From the NCBI RefSeq assembly GCF_900099645.1, contig NZ_FMTL01000001.1, positions 1,364,001 to 1,428,000 of the forward strand: 64,000 nt of DNA. Direction: 5' to 3'. Position 1 is the first letter of the stretch; every line of letters begins with the position of its first letter. A program made the position numbers and the translations under genes. Under the pieces are notes generated by a model. The model made no database searches. It saw only the letters and a list, made by a program, of their open reading frames with translations, and was not told the origin of the DNA. The stretch is from Pseudomonas peli. Its GTDB lineage: Bacteria > Pseudomonadota > Gammaproteobacteria > Pseudomonadales > Pseudomonadaceae. Of the stretch, positions 18,897 through 28,553 are shown one piece after another.

Positions 18897-20942
18897 TTAC
18901 GCCTGTTCCCCACCCGGCAAGGTAAAGCCGGATACCGACTTACGCATCTCACTGGCCATCTTGGCCAGGTTACCAATGCTCTTGGCGGTGGCAGTGGTAC
19001 CGGAGGAGGTTTGCGAGGTGATTTCCTGAATCACGTTCATCGTGTTGGAAATGTGGCCAGCAGACGATGCCTGCTGGCGAGCAGCGTTGGAGATGTTCTG
19101 AATCAAGGCCGCGAGGGTCTTGGAAACCTTCTCGATCTCTTCCAGTGCAACCCCGGCGTCCTGCGCCAGACGAGCACCGCGCACCACTTCAGAAGTCGTT
19201 TGCTCCATCGAGATAACGGCTTCGTTGGTGTCGGTCTGAATCGTCTTTACCAGCGCTTCGATCTGCTTGGTTGCCGCAGAGGAACGTTCTGCGAGGCGTT
19301 GTACTTCGTCCGCTACCACGGCGAAGCCTCGACCCGCGTCACCCGCCATGGAAGCCTGGATCGCGGCGTTCAGTGCGAGGATGTTGGTCTGGTCAGCAAT
19401 GTCGTTAATCAGGCTAACGATGTCACCGATCTCCTGGGACGATTCACCGAGGCGTTTAATACGCTTGGAGGTGTCCTGGATCTGCTCACGGATGTTATCC
19501 ATGCCGGTGATGGTGTTGTGCACCACTTCGTTGCCCTTGTTGGCGATGGCTACGGAACGCTCTGCTACCGCAGAGGACTCCGAGGCGTTCGCCGATACCT
19601 GGTCAATCGACACGGCCATTTCGTTGATCGCCGCAGAGGCACCAGCAATTTCCTGTGCTTGGTGCTCGGAAGCCTCGGCCAGGTGCATAGCCGTGGCCTG
19701 GGTTTCCTGGGCTGCACCGGCTACCTGAACGGCGGTCAGGTTGATCGTGGCTACCAGGTCGCGCAGCTGGTCGATGGAGTAGTTAATGGAGTCAGCGATG
19801 GCACCGGTGAAGTCTTCGGTTACCGTCGCGGCTACTGTCAAGTCACCGTCTGCGAGGTCAGCGATTTCGTCGAGCAGTCGCAGAATCGCCGCTTGGTTCC
19901 GTTCGTTCTTCTCAGCGGTAGACGCCAGACGACGGTTGGTTTCCCGCACCATCACCAAGCCAATCAGGATAATCGAACCGAGCGCCAAAGCACCCAGCAC
20001 GTAACCAATCAGGGTGTTGATGGCACGACCTGTAGCCAGGTCATCAAAACCGACCGCCAGGTCGGAAGCTTTGTCCAACAAAGTCTGCGAGACAGTGAAG
20101 ATCACGTTCGCCGACTCGCGCACCTGGAACAGTTCAGGCGAGGTTTCGAGAATCTCGTCTACAGAACCCGATACAAACTCGAACAGCTCGGAAATTTCCG
20201 CCAGACGCTCAAGGGCCTCCTCGTCGCTTACCTGGGTAATTTCCATGGCGGCGTTGCCTTCAAGCATGGCCGCCAACACACGACCGAACAGGCTGGCATC
20301 ACGACCAAACATGTCAGCCGCCTGAACCGAGTCCTGGTCACCGGCGAGTACCTTGTTTACCGAACCCAAGATACGTTCTGCCAGCAAAGATTGGCGCTGA
20401 GCAACCGAAACCTGAGCGGCTGGCGCACCGCTTTCCAGCAGGATATCGACGACTTCTTCGTACTCGACCTGCAGCTGCGGAATGGTTTCCGCCAGGGTGG
20501 CAGCTACCTGGTGAAGCGACAGTACGGTCTGTTCGTTGGCCAGAATGGCGTCGGTGTTCTGCCGCAGCGTATCCCAGTCCTGCTGCACAACAGCAATCTG
20601 AGGCTGCAGGGATTCTGGCGCTGCAGGCAGGCCGGTTTCCTCGTTACCGTCGGTCAGATAACCCCAGCGAGTCTGGAAGTCGTTACGCGCATCACGCAAC
20701 AAGGCAAACGCTTCGGCCTTACCAGCCGCCGCTTCCGTGGAGTTTTTTGCGATACGCTGGGACAGTACGCGTAGCTCACCGGCGTGACCGATGTACTCCG
20801 TGTCGTAGTTGGATTGAGTGTTGATGTAGGCGAAGTTGGCGAACAACAGCACGATCGAAACGATCAGGACAATAAACAGCCCTGCAATCAATGTGCTACT
20901 GCGCGCACCTGCTAACAAATTACCTGCATTTAGTTTTTTCAT
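18897..20942 (-). CDS. pilJ: PilJ, methyl-accepting chemoreceptor for twitching and surface sensing
   Basis: Inner-membrane receptor feeding ChpA. Two transmembrane segments (about residues 17-38 and 305-327) enclose a 270-residue periplasmic region of the PilJ type. A HAMP-like segment follows, then the MCP signalling domain with the hairpin tip [25 protein letters not shown]. That tip reads AAIQASMAG instead of the common AAIEAARAG, a PilJ family trait. 681 aa. The C-terminus (GGEQA) lacks a CheR-tethering pentapeptide. GGGGGCC precedes the ATG. It lies between pilI and pilK in the operon. Confidence 0.96.
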   Translation of the reverse strand: MKKLNAGNLLAGARSSTLIAGLFIVLIVSIVLLFANFAYINTQSNYDTEYIGHAGELRVLSQRIAKNSTEAAAGKAEAFALLRDARNDFQTRWGYLTDGNEETGLPAAPESLQPQIAVVQQDWDTLRQNTDAILANEQTVLSLHQVAATLAETIPQLQVEYEEVVDILLESGAPAAQVSVAQRQSLLAERILGSVNKVLAGDQDSVQAADMFGRDASLFGRVLAAMLEGNAAMEITQVSDEEALERLAEISELFEFVSGSVDEILETSPELFQVRESANVIFTVSQTLLDKASDLAVGFDDLATGRAINTLIGYVLGALALGSIILIGLVMVRETNRRLASTAEKNERNQAAILRLLDEIADLADGDLTVAATVTEDFTGAIADSINYSIDQLRDLVATINLTAVQVAGAAQETQATAMHLAEASEHQAQEIAGASAAINEMAVSIDQVSANASESSAVAERSVAIANKGNEVVHNTITGMDNIREQIQDTSKRIKRLGESSQEIGDIVSLINDIADQTNILALNAAIQASMAGDAGRGFAVVADEVQRLAERSSAATKQIEALVKTIQTDTNEAVISMEQTTSEVVRGARLAQDAGVALEEIEKVSKTLAALIQNISNAARQQASSAGHISNTMNVIQEITSQTSSGTTATAKSIGNLAKMASEMRKSVSGFTLPGGEQA

Positions 20943-21026
20943 TTACTGGCCCCCGCCTGGACCGACCGCACTACGGTTCCCATGTAACGCCAAAAGGCCG
21001 GCAACGCCGACCCCACCGATAAACTG

Positions 21027-21563
21027 TTAATACGCCACGTCGAGAAAACCCGGATTTTGGGCCAGCGCGTGTGGGCTGAACACCAACCAGGGCTGTTCAC
21101 GTTGAAAGACTCCGTGGATAAAGGGTGCTATGGACGCCTCGAGCGGCGGCAGCTGCTCAGAGAAGGTATCCACAGGAAAATGCTGCATGCCAAACACTTC
21201 ATCGACCGTCAGGCCAGCAAAGACTTCCTGGTGATCAACCACCAGCACGCGACGCTTCTTACGCAGTGGTGACAACTCATTGCCGAAGAAACCACACAGA
21301 TCCATCACTGGCAGCAAGCGACCACGCACGTTGGCCACGCCCTTGACCCAGCTTTTTACGCCAGGCAGCAAGGTGTGCCGCGGCTCATGCAAAACCTCAC
21401 CCACTTCGCCCATGGGCGCGACAAAAAAACGCTCGCCCATACGGAAGCCAATACCGCTCCAGGTCTGCACGACCGCTTGCTGCGAAGGCAAGCCAGCAGC
21501 GAGCGAACGACAGAGCCTGTCGATATCCTGAAGAGTTTGAAACGGAGTTTGCGCGTCCGACAT
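21027..21563 (-). CDS. pilI: PilI, CheW-like coupling protein
   Basis: Scaffold linking PilJ to ChpA at the inner membrane. The 178-aa protein has a short N-terminal helix, then the CheW fold with GIGFRMGERFFVAPMGEVGEVL, the GVANVRGRLLPVMDLCGFFG core (the NVRG motif is diagnostic) and VLVVDHQEVFAGLTVDEVFGMQHF. Positioned between pilH and pilJ, 44 bp after pilH. Confidence 0.95.
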   Translation of the reverse strand: MSDAQTPFQTLQDIDRLCRSLAAGLPSQQAVVQTWSGIGFRMGERFFVAPMGEVGEVLHEPRHTLLPGVKSWVKGVANVRGRLLPVMDLCGFFGNELSPLRKKRRVLVVDHQEVFAGLTVDEVFGMQHFPVDTFSEQLPPLEASIAPFIHGVFQREQPWLVFSPHALAQNPGFLDVAY

Positions 21564-21607
21564 GCCAGCTGCGGCCTTATTCTTTTTTAATTGCGGACTG
21601 ATCGGAT

Positions 21608-21973
21608 TTAGCCGGCCAATACCGCATTCAAGGTTTTAACCAGAGTGTCTTCATCAACCGGCTTGGTCAGGTAATCCTTCGCACCCTGGCGCTTACCCCA
21701 GACCTTGTCAGTTTCCTGATCCTTGGTGGTCACGATGATCACTGGGATGTGACTAGTGTCCGCATCCTTGGTCAGCTGGCGGGTCGCCTGAAAGCCATTC
21801 AGGCCAGGCATGACGATGTCCATCAGCACAGCGTCAGGCTTTTCCTGACGCGCCAAGGCAACGCCGTCCGCACCATTTTCCGCTTTCAGTACCTGATGGC
21901 CGTGCTTTTCCAGCATGGCGGTCAGTTTGTACATCTCAGTCGGCGAGTCATCAACAATCAGAATTCGAGCCAT
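21608..21973 (-). CDS. pilH: PilH, CheY-like response regulator
   Basis: Stand-alone receiver acting in the pilus-retraction arm of Pil-Chp. Conserved elements: acidic pair in LIVDDSPTE, phospho-acceptor Asp in VLMDIVMPGLNG, the VTTKDQ switch position and the lysine in DYLTKPVDE. Starting at the ATG at 21973 (GGGAAA upstream) gives 121 aa, the PilH length; a TTG four codons earlier lacks support. 47 bp downstream of pilG. Confidence 0.96.
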   Translation of the reverse strand: MARILIVDDSPTEMYKLTAMLEKHGHQVLKAENGADGVALARQEKPDAVLMDIVMPGLNGFQATRQLTKDADTSHIPVIIVTTKDQETDKVWGKRQGAKDYLTKPVDEDTLVKTLNAVLAG

Positions 21974-22020
21974 GGTGTTTCCCAATACTTTAAAAAGGCG
22001 TGCGACTGTTTAGCCGGACG

Positions 22021-22428
22021 TCAGGAGGCTTGCTCCACCGGTACAAAGTCCGGCACATGAGCTTTGATCGCACCGAGCAACTCTTCTTTGCTGAAAGGTT
22101 TGGTCAGGTACTGATCAGAGCCGACAATGCGCCCCTTGGCTTTATCGAACAAACCGTCTTTGGAAGACAGCATGATCACCGGGGTGGATTTGAAAGCGCT
22201 GTTGTTCTTGATCAAGGCACAGGTCTGATAGCCATCGAGCCGCGGCATCATAATGTCGACAAAAATGATGTTCGGATGGGTATCGGCGATCTTTGCCAAA
22301 GCATCGAAGCCGTCAACTGCGGTAATTACATCGCAGCCCACCTTTTTCAGCAGGGTTTCCGCGGTACGACGAATCGTTTTCGAATCGTCGATCACCATTA
22401 CCCTCAAACCCTCGGAATGCTGTTCCAT
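22021..22428 (-). CDS. pilG: PilG, CheY-like response regulator
   Basis: First gene of the pilGHIJK-chpABC operon; its phosphorylated form promotes pilus extension and polarity. The 135-aa receiver shows VMVIDDSKTIRRT, IIFVDIMMPRLDG with the phospho-acceptor, LSSKDGLFDKAKG and QYLTKPFSKEE. It is divergent from gshB across a 240-bp region that must contain both promoters; I could not define them. Confidence 0.96.
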   Translation of the reverse strand: MEQHSEGLRVMVIDDSKTIRRTAETLLKKVGCDVITAVDGFDALAKIADTHPNIIFVDIMMPRLDGYQTCALIKNNSAFKSTPVIMLSSKDGLFDKAKGRIVGSDQYLTKPFSKEELLGAIKAHVPDFVPVEQAS

Positions 22429-22668
22429 GTTTGCCCTACCATCGCCTCGGTGAGTCGTTATTTTTGCGTTATATCAGTGCGCCTGAGGGCCTGTCACCGA
22501 CGGGCTACAACCCAATCGTCGGGCCTTTTTAGCACACTCTCCTGATGCAATCTATAAGCCGCGCGGGGCCAAGGTTTTTCCTTGACCACCCGACTTGTCA
22601 GCGCCACCCTGACGCCATATCACGTCTTAGCACACTTTAATCGCTGCCATTTTACGGAGAACACCGCC

Positions 22669-23631
22669 ATGAGCGTCCGCCTCGGCATTGTCATGGACCC
22701 CATCGCCCAGATCGCCTTCAAGAAGGACAGCTCGCTGGCCATGTTGCTGGCCGCCCAAGCGCGCGGCTGGACCCTTTTTTATATGGAACAGAAAGACCTC
22801 TACCAAGCCAAAGGCCAAGCACGCGCTCGCCTGTCAGAGCTTAGCGTATTCAACGACCCCCAGCGCTGGTTCGAACTCGGCGCCGAGCAGGACATCGCCC
22901 TGAGTGACTTGGACGTGATCCTGATGCGTAAGGATCCGCCCTTCGACAATGAGTTCGTCTACTCCACCTACCTCCTGGAGCAAGCCGAGGACGCAGGGGT
23001 TCTAGTCGTCAACCGTCCGCAAAGCCTGCGCGACTGCAATGAAAAGTACTTTGCCACCCAGTTCAGCCAATACACGCCGCCGACCGTGGTCAGCCGCAGG
23101 GCCGACATTCTGCGCGAGTTTGCCAAAGAGCAGCGTGACATCATTCTCAAACCCCTCGATGGTATGGGCGGATCGATGATATTTCGTCATCGCGAAGGTG
23201 ATCCCAACCTGTCCGTGATTCTCGAGACGCTGACCAACCACGGCCAGCAGCAGATCATGGCCCAGGGTTACCTGCCGGCAATTAAGGATGGCGACAAGCG
23301 CATCCTGATGATTGATGGCGAGCCTGTTCCATATTGCCTGGCGCGTATTCCTGCCGCTGGAGAGACGCGTGGCAACCTCGCCGCCGGCGGACGCGGTGAA
23401 GCCAGACCGCTGACCGAACGCGACCGTGAAATCGCCGCTGCCGTCGGCCCTACTCTGCGCGAGAAAGGCCTACTGTTTGTCGGCCTGGACGTAATCGGCG
23501 AGCACCTAACCGAGATCAACGTAACCAGTCCGACCTGCATCCGCGAGATCGACGCCGCCTTCGATACCCGCATCGGCGAGCAGCTGATGGACAAGATTGC
23601 CGAGAAGCTCAATGCGCGCAGTGCTTCATAG
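22669..23631 (+). CDS. gshB: Glutathione synthetase
   Basis: ATP-grasp enzyme joining gamma-glutamylcysteine and glycine. 320 aa from MSVRLGIVMDPI, preceded by ACGGAGA; upstream in-frame TTG is not used because family members start here. Visible: FKKDSSLAMLLAAQ, ILMRKDPPFDNEF, NEKYFATQF, LKPLDGMGGSMIFR (ATP-grasp loop), YLPAIKDGDKRILMIDGEP and the C-terminal ITEINVTSPTCIREID. Divergent from pilG, as in PAO1. Confidence 0.97.
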   Translation: MSVRLGIVMDPIAQIAFKKDSSLAMLLAAQARGWTLFYMEQKDLYQAKGQARARLSELSVFNDPQRWFELGAEQDIALSDLDVILMRKDPPFDNEFVYSTYLLEQAEDAGVLVVNRPQSLRDCNEKYFATQFSQYTPPTVVSRRADILREFAKEQRDIILKPLDGMGGSMIFRHREGDPNLSVILETLTNHGQQQIMAQGYLPAIKDGDKRILMIDGEPVPYCLARIPAAGETRGNLAAGGRGEARPLTERDREIAAAVGPTLREKGLLFVGLDVIGEHLTEINVTSPTCIREIDAAFDTRIGEQLMDKIAEKLNARSAS

Positions 23632-23687
23632 ACTTTTCCATGCACCCTCGGCAGACTGCGCGGCAACCTGAGCAGACCCGAAACGCG

Positions 23688-24584
23688 ATGAACGCAGCAG
23701 CCCAACTCCCTGAACTTTCCAGCGCCGGCGTACAGCCGGCGGACCGCCTGGGCTTTACCCTGTTCCTCGCTGCCGTGCTGCATGCCGCACTGATCCTCGG
23801 CCTGGGTTTTACCCTGGCCGAGCCGAGCCAAATCAGCAAAACCCTGGAAATCACCCTGTCCACCTTCAAAAGCGAAGAAAAGCCCAAAGAGGCCGACTTC
23901 CTCGCCCAGGACAACCAGCAAGGCAGCGGCACCCTGGAACACAAGGCCGCACCGAAAACCACCGAGCAAGCGCTGTTTCAGGACAGCGAAGTCAAACGCA
24001 TCACCCCGCCCGCTGCACCGCAGCAACCAGCAGTGCGCCAGGAAGCACCCAAGGCCGCCGTCGCCACCCGCACCCCGCAACAACAGAAAACCCCGGTCAA
24101 ACGCGAAGAAGCCAAGCCCACTCCGCAAGCCCGGCCAGCACCGGTTTTCGACAGCGCGCAACTGTCTTCGGAAATCGCCAGCCTGGAAGCCGAATTAGCC
24201 CAGGAAGTTCAGCAATACGCCAAGCGCCCGAAGATCCACCGCCTGAATGCTGCCTCGACCATGCGCGATAAAGGTGCCTGGTACAAAGATGAGTGGCGCA
24301 AGAAAGTCGAGCGGGTCGGCAACCTCAACTACCCGGATGAAGCGCGCCGCCAGGGCATCTATGGCAGCCTGCGCCTGCTGGTGTCGATCAACCGTGACGG
24401 CACCCTGTACGAAGTGCAGGTACTGGAATCCTCTGGGCAACGCACGCTCGACCAGGCCGCCCTACGCATCGTCCGCCTGGCCGCGCCGTTTGCACCGTTT
24501 ACCGGCGACCTGGCCGATGTCGACCGCCTGGAAATCATCCGCACCTGGCGCTTCGAGCGCGGCGACCGCCTGTCGAGCAACTGA
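23688..24584 (+). CDS. tonB3: TonB-family energy transducer (TonB3-like)
   Basis: Inner-membrane-anchored periplasm-spanning protein; the PAO1 positional equivalent is TonB3, linked to twitching motility and pilus assembly. One transmembrane segment (FTLFLAAVLHAALILGLGFTL, about residues 20-40) keeps the His of the TonB anchor. A long Pro/Lys/Gln/Ala-rich region follows, then the C-terminal domain with NYPDEARRQGIYGSLRLLVSINRDGTL and a final IIRTWRFERG. The start at 23688 (MNAAAQLP) gives 298 aa; an upstream ATG at 23640 adds 16 residues and cannot be excluded because neither has a strong SD. Confidence 0.88.
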   Translation: MNAAAQLPELSSAGVQPADRLGFTLFLAAVLHAALILGLGFTLAEPSQISKTLEITLSTFKSEEKPKEADFLAQDNQQGSGTLEHKAAPKTTEQALFQDSEVKRITPPAAPQQPAVRQEAPKAAVATRTPQQQKTPVKREEAKPTPQARPAPVFDSAQLSSEIASLEAELAQEVQQYAKRPKIHRLNAASTMRDKGAWYKDEWRKKVERVGNLNYPDEARRQGIYGSLRLLVSINRDGTLYEVQVLESSGQRTLDQAALRIVRLAAPFAPFTGDLADVDRLEIIRTWRFERGDRLSSN

Positions 24585-24656
24585 TCAGGCAGACTTTTAC
24601 CCAGCGATGCCGCGTCGCGCTTGAAGCCAATGGCCTGAAGCCTGAAACTAACGCCC

Positions 24657-25226
24657 ATGAAAGACGCCAGCCCCAGCTACCTCAAGCACCACTTCCTGAT
24701 CGCCATGCCGCACATGGCCGATCCGCATTTCGCGCAGACCGTCACCTACCTGATCGACCACAACGAGTTCGGCGCCATGGGCCTGGTGATCAACAAGCCC
24801 AACGGCCTCAACCTGGCTGACGTACTCGAACAGCTGCGCCCGGATGACGAGCCGCACGTGCTCTGCCAGAGCCTGCCGATCTTTAGCGGTGGCCCGGTGC
24901 AGACCGATCGCGGCTTTGTTCTACACCCTAGCGGTCCGCAGTTTCAGGCAACCTTGGAGTTGGGCGAGCTGGGCCTGTCGACATCGCAGGACGTGTTGTT
25001 CGCCATTGCCGATGGCACCGGCCCGGAGAAATACCTGATCACCCTCGGTTATGCCGGCTGGGAGGCTGGACAGCTGGAAGCCGAACTGGCGGACAACGCC
25101 TGGCTGACCTGTCCGGCCGACAACGCCATCCTCTTCGACCTGCCCTTCGACCAGCGTCTGAACGCCGCGGCCGCACGCCTGGGCGTCAATCTCAGCCTAC
25201 TTACCTCACAAGCCGGGCACGCCTGA
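24657..25226 (+). CDS. algH: AlgH/YqgE family protein (DUF179)
   Basis: Conserved cytosolic protein of unknown biochemical function, named in P. aeruginosa for an effect on alginate genes. The 189-aa product has LKHHFLIAMPHMADPHFAQTVTYLIDH, GLVINKP, SGGPVQTDRGFVLH and LGYAGWEAGQLEAELADNAWL, all hallmarks of the family. Its TGA shares one base with the ruvX ATG, indicating coupled translation. Confidence 0.95.
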   Translation: MKDASPSYLKHHFLIAMPHMADPHFAQTVTYLIDHNEFGAMGLVINKPNGLNLADVLEQLRPDDEPHVLCQSLPIFSGGPVQTDRGFVLHPSGPQFQATLELGELGLSTSQDVLFAIADGTGPEKYLITLGYAGWEAGQLEAELADNAWLTCPADNAILFDLPFDQRLNAAAARLGVNLSLLTSQAGHA

Positions 25227-25669
25227 TGGCCGAGGCGAATACAAAACCGCTGCGCCTGCTGCTGGGCTTCGATTACGGCAGTAAACAGATTGGCGTTGCG
25301 GTCGGCCAGGTGATCACCGGCCAGGCCCGTGAGCTGTGCATCCTCAAGGCGCAGAACGGCGTGCCGGACTGGCAGAAAGTCGAAGCGCTGATCAAGGAAT
25401 GGCAGCCGGACGCCATCGTCGTTGGCCTGCCACTGAACATGGACGGCACGAAAAGCGAAATGAGCGACCGTGCCGAGAAATTCGCCCGCCGCCTTAACGG
25501 CCGCTTCAATCTGCCCGTGCACACCCACGACGAACGCCTGACCACCTACGAGGCCAAGGGCCAGCGCCTGCAGCAGGGACAGAACAGCGGTTACCGCGAA
25601 CGCCCGGTCGATGCCCTGGCCGCCGCCCTGCTGCTGCAAGGCTGGCTCGAAGAAAATTGCCTGGGCTAA
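25226..25669 (+). CDS. ruvX: Putative pre-16S rRNA nuclease / Holliday junction resolvase RuvX (YqgF)
   Basis: RNase H-fold nuclease family YqgF. Catalytic acidic residue in [29 protein letters not shown], and the C-terminal HDERLTT motif are visible. 147 aa, typical. The name covers two proposed roles, in 16S rRNA 5' processing and junction resolution; sequence alone does not choose. It overlaps algH by one base and is followed by pyrR. Confidence 0.94.
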   Translation: MAEANTKPLRLLLGFDYGSKQIGVAVGQVITGQARELCILKAQNGVPDWQKVEALIKEWQPDAIVVGLPLNMDGTKSEMSDRAEKFARRLNGRFNLPVHTHDERLTTYEAKGQRLQQGQNSGYRERPVDALAAALLLQGWLEENCLG

Positions 25670-25700
25670 CGCCCACTTAGTTTGTACCTGGAGTGTTGCC

Positions 25701-26207
25701 ATGAGCTTACCCAACCCGGCCGAACTGCTACCGCAAATGGCCGCCGCCCTGACCAGCCACCTGAATCAGCGGCGGATCAGTGAACCGCGCTTTATTGGCA
25801 TCCGTACCGGCGGCGTTTGGGTTGCTCAGGCACTGCTCGAAGCCTTGGGCCGCGACGATGCGCTGGGCATTCTCGATGTGTCCTTCTACCGTGACGACTT
25901 CACCCAGAACGGCCTGCACCCGCAAGTGCAGCCGTCCGAGCTGCCGTTCGAAATCGAAGGCCAGCACCTGGTGCTGATCGACGACGTACTGATGAGCGGC
26001 CGCACCATCCGCGCCGCACTAAATGAATTGTTCGATTATGGCCGCCCGGCCAGCGTGACCCTGGTCAGCCTGCTTGACCTGAATGCCCGCGAGCTGCCGA
26101 TTCGTCCGGACGTGGTCGGTGCCACCCTGTCGCTGGAAGGCGACCAGCGGGTAAAATTGTCCGGCCCCACGCCGCTGACCCTCGAACTCCAGACGCTTGC
26201 CCACTGA
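25701..26207 (+). CDS. pyrR: PyrR, bifunctional pyrimidine regulator / uracil phosphoribosyltransferase
   Basis: PRTase-fold regulator of pyrimidine genes that may also convert uracil plus PRPP to UMP. The PRPP-binding motif [17 protein letters not shown] is intact (residues about 92-108), preceded by [10 protein letters not shown]. The start at 25701 follows GGAG at a 7-nt gap and gives 168 aa. It lies 11 bp upstream of pyrB, consistent with control of that operon. Confidence 0.94.
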   Translation: MSLPNPAELLPQMAAALTSHLNQRRISEPRFIGIRTGGVWVAQALLEALGRDDALGILDVSFYRDDFTQNGLHPQVQPSELPFEIEGQHLVLIDDVLMSGRTIRAALNELFDYGRPASVTLVSLLDLNARELPIRPDVVGATLSLEGDQRVKLSGPTPLTLELQTLAH

Positions 26208-26217
26208 GACTCGCCAG

Positions 26218-27228
26218 ATGACGACCATAGCCGCCAAGCGCCCGCTGCAACTGAATGACCAAGGCCAACTGCGCCACTTCCTGTCCCTCGATGGCCTGCC
26301 CCGCGAGCTGCTGACGGAAATCCTCGACACCGCCGACTCTTTCCTCGAGGTCGGCGCGCGCGCGGTAAAAAAGGTCCCGCTGCTGCGCGGCAAAACCGTG
26401 TGCAATGTGTTCTTCGAGAACTCCACACGCACCCGCACCACTTTCGAACTGGCGGCCCAGCGCCTGTCAGCCGACGTGATCAGCCTCAACGTATCGACCA
26501 GTTCAACCAGCAAGGGCGAAACGCTGTTCGACACTCTGCGCAACCTCGAAGCCATGGCCGCCGACATCTTCGTCGTGCGCCATGCTGATTCCGGCGCAGC
26601 GCACTTTATCGCCGAGCATGTGTGCCCGAACCTGGCGATCATCAACGGCGGCGACGGCCGTCACGCCCACCCGACCCAAGGCATGCTCGACATGCTGACC
26701 ATCCGCCGGCACAAGGGCAGCTTCGAGAATCTCTCGGTGGCGATCGTCGGCGATATCCTGCACTCACGGGTGGCACGCTCGAATATGCTCGCGCTGAAGA
26801 CCCTGGGTTGCCCGGATATCCGCGTGATCGCGCCGAAAACCCTATTGCCGGTCGGTATCGAGCAATACGGCGTGACCGTTTACAGCGACCTCGCCGCTGG
26901 CCTCAAAGACGTCGACGTGGTGATCATGCTGCGCCTGCAACGTGAACGCATGACCGGCGGCCTGCTGCCCAGCGAAGGCGAGTTCTACCGCCTGTTCGGC
27001 CTTACCGAAGAGCGCCTCAAGCTGGCCAAACCGGACGCCCTGGTGATGCACCCGGGACCGATCAACCGCGGCGTGGAAATCGAATCGGCGGTGGCCGACG
27101 GCCCGCAATCGGTGATTCTCAACCAGGTTACCTACGGCATTGCCATCCGCATGGCCGTGCTGTCCATGACCATGAGCGGGCAAAACGCCCAGCGCCAACT
27201 CAATCAAGATGCCGAGGAACAGAACTGA
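26218..27228 (+). CDS. pyrB: Aspartate carbamoyltransferase catalytic subunit
   Basis: First committed step of de novo pyrimidine synthesis, carbamoyl phosphate plus aspartate. 336 aa from the ATG at 26218. The carbamoyl-phosphate loop [11 protein letters not shown], the [13 protein letters not shown] lysine loop, [12 protein letters not shown] and the late [13 protein letters not shown] are all intact. Pseudomonads assemble ATCase with the inactive PyrC-like subunit encoded next, and the two genes overlap by one base. The SD is weak, suggesting coupling to pyrR. Confidence 0.97.
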   Translation: MTTIAAKRPLQLNDQGQLRHFLSLDGLPRELLTEILDTADSFLEVGARAVKKVPLLRGKTVCNVFFENSTRTRTTFELAAQRLSADVISLNVSTSSTSKGETLFDTLRNLEAMAADIFVVRHADSGAAHFIAEHVCPNLAIINGGDGRHAHPTQGMLDMLTIRRHKGSFENLSVAIVGDILHSRVARSNMLALKTLGCPDIRVIAPKTLLPVGIEQYGVTVYSDLAAGLKDVDVVIMLRLQRERMTGGLLPSEGEFYRLFGLTEERLKLAKPDALVMHPGPINRGVEIESAVADGPQSVILNQVTYGIAIRMAVLSMTMSGQNAQRQLNQDAEEQN

Positions 27229-28499
27229 TGCGTATGCGTATCCTCGGAGCCCGGGTAATAGACCCCAGCAGCGGCTTCGATCAACAAGCCGATATCTATA
27301 TCGAAAGCGGCAAGATTCTCGCCATCGGCCAGATTCCTGCCGGCTTCGTCGCCGAGCAGAGCATCGACGCCCAAGGCCTCGTTGCCGCACCTGGCCTGGT
27401 CGACCTCAACGTCGCCCTGCGCGAGCCTGGCTATAGCCGCAAAGGCAGCATCGCCACGGAAACCCTGGCCGCAGCCGCCGGCGGCGTCACCAGCCTGTGC
27501 TGCCCACCATTTACCAAGCCAGTGCTGGATACCCCAGCCGTGGCCGAGCTGATTCTCGACCGCGCCCGCGAAGCCGGGCACACCAAGGTGTTCCCAATTG
27601 GCGCACTGAGCAAAGGCCTGGAAGGCGAGCAACTGGCCGAACTGGTAGCCCTGCGCGACGCCGGCTGCGTGGCCTTCGGCAATGGCCTGGACAGTTTCCG
27701 CAATAACCGTACCCTGCGCCGCGCCCTGGAATACGCCGCCACCTTCGACCTGACGGTGATCTTCCATTCTCAGGATCATGACCTGGCTGAAGGCGGCCTC
27801 GCCCATGAAGGCGCCACCGCGAGCTTCCTCGGCCTGCCGGGCATTCCGGAAAGCGCCGAAACCGTGGCCCTGGCCCGCGACCTGCTGCTGGTCGAGCAAA
27901 CCGGCGTACGTGCGCACTTCAGCCAGCTGACCAGCGCGCGTGGCGCACAGCTGATCGCTGACGCTCAGGCCCGTGGCCTGCCGGTTACGGCCGACGTAGC
28001 CTTGTACCAGCTGATCCTCACCGATGAAGCGCTCAGCGACTTCTCCAGCCTGTACCACGTACAGCCGCCGCTGCGTACCGCTGCCGACCGCGATGGCCTG
28101 CGCGCCGCCGTGAAAAGCGGGGTGATCTCGGCCATTTCCAGCCACCATCAGCCGCATGAGCGCGACGCCAAGCTGGCACCCTTCGGTGCCACTGAACCCG
28201 GCATCAGCAGCGTGCAACTGTTACTGCCGCTGGCCATGAGCCTGGTGCAAGATGGCCTGCTTGACCTGCCCACCCTGCTCGCTCGCCTGAGCAGTGGCCC
28301 GGCGCAAGCGCTGCGTCTGCCGGCTGGCAAATTGAGCGTGGGCGCTCCCGCCGACCTGCTGCTGCTTGATCCTCTAGCCTCGACGCTGGCTGGGGAGAGC
28401 TGGTATTCGAAAGGTGCTAATTGCCCGTTTATCGGTCACTGCCTGCCCAGCGCCGTGCGCTACACCCTGGTAGACGGGCATATCAGCTACCAGGCGTGA
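27228..28499 (+). CDS. pyrC': Dihydroorotase-like non-catalytic ATCase subunit (PyrC')
   Basis: Amidohydrolase-fold partner required for ATCase holoenzyme assembly in Pseudomonas. The zinc-binding His-x-His after the first core strand is absent: the segment reads VDLNVALREPGYSRKGS where active enzymes have DxHxHxR. The rest of the fold is present (GGVTSLCCPPFTKP, VIFHSQDHDLAEGG, SSHHQPHERDAKLAPFG). 423 aa. The stop precedes a strong terminator by 13 bp, closing the algH-ruvX-pyrRBC' run. True dihydroorotase must be encoded elsewhere. Confidence 0.93.
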   Translation: MRMRILGARVIDPSSGFDQQADIYIESGKILAIGQIPAGFVAEQSIDAQGLVAAPGLVDLNVALREPGYSRKGSIATETLAAAAGGVTSLCCPPFTKPVLDTPAVAELILDRAREAGHTKVFPIGALSKGLEGEQLAELVALRDAGCVAFGNGLDSFRNNRTLRRALEYAATFDLTVIFHSQDHDLAEGGLAHEGATASFLGLPGIPESAETVALARDLLLVEQTGVRAHFSQLTSARGAQLIADAQARGLPVTADVALYQLILTDEALSDFSSLYHVQPPLRTAADRDGLRAAVKSGVISAISSHHQPHERDAKLAPFGATEPGISSVQLLLPLAMSLVQDGLLDLPTLLARLSSGPAQALRLPAGKLSVGAPADLLLLDPLASTLAGESWYSKGANCPFIGHCLPSAVRYTLVDGHISYQA

Positions 28500-28512
28500 T
28501 GCCTCATGCCAC

Positions 28513-28541
28513 AAAAAAGCCCGCCAATAGGCGGGCTTTTT
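28513..28541. terminator. Bidirectional terminator between pyrC' and the TM2 gene
   Basis: AAAAAAGCCCGCC (28513-28525), loop AATA, GGCGGGCTTTTT (28530-28541). Serves the convergent transcripts from both sides; almost the same sequence as the terminator at 9004. Confidence 0.94.
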
Positions 28542-28553
28542 CTAGCCTGAACC

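Noticed and set aside
19011..20774. A 587-codon open frame antisense to pilJ
   Set aside because: pilJ is unambiguous on the opposite strand, and the antisense product looks like a low-complexity Arg/Gln/Val-rich artefact.
21973..21985. TTG start four codons upstream of the pilH ATG
   Set aside because: The ATG at 21973 has a well-placed GGGAAA and gives the standard 121-aa length.
27228..28499. pyrC' as a decayed dihydroorotase pseudogene
   Set aside because: The frame is intact and overlaps pyrB for coupled translation; loss of the histidines is a known feature of the structural subunit.
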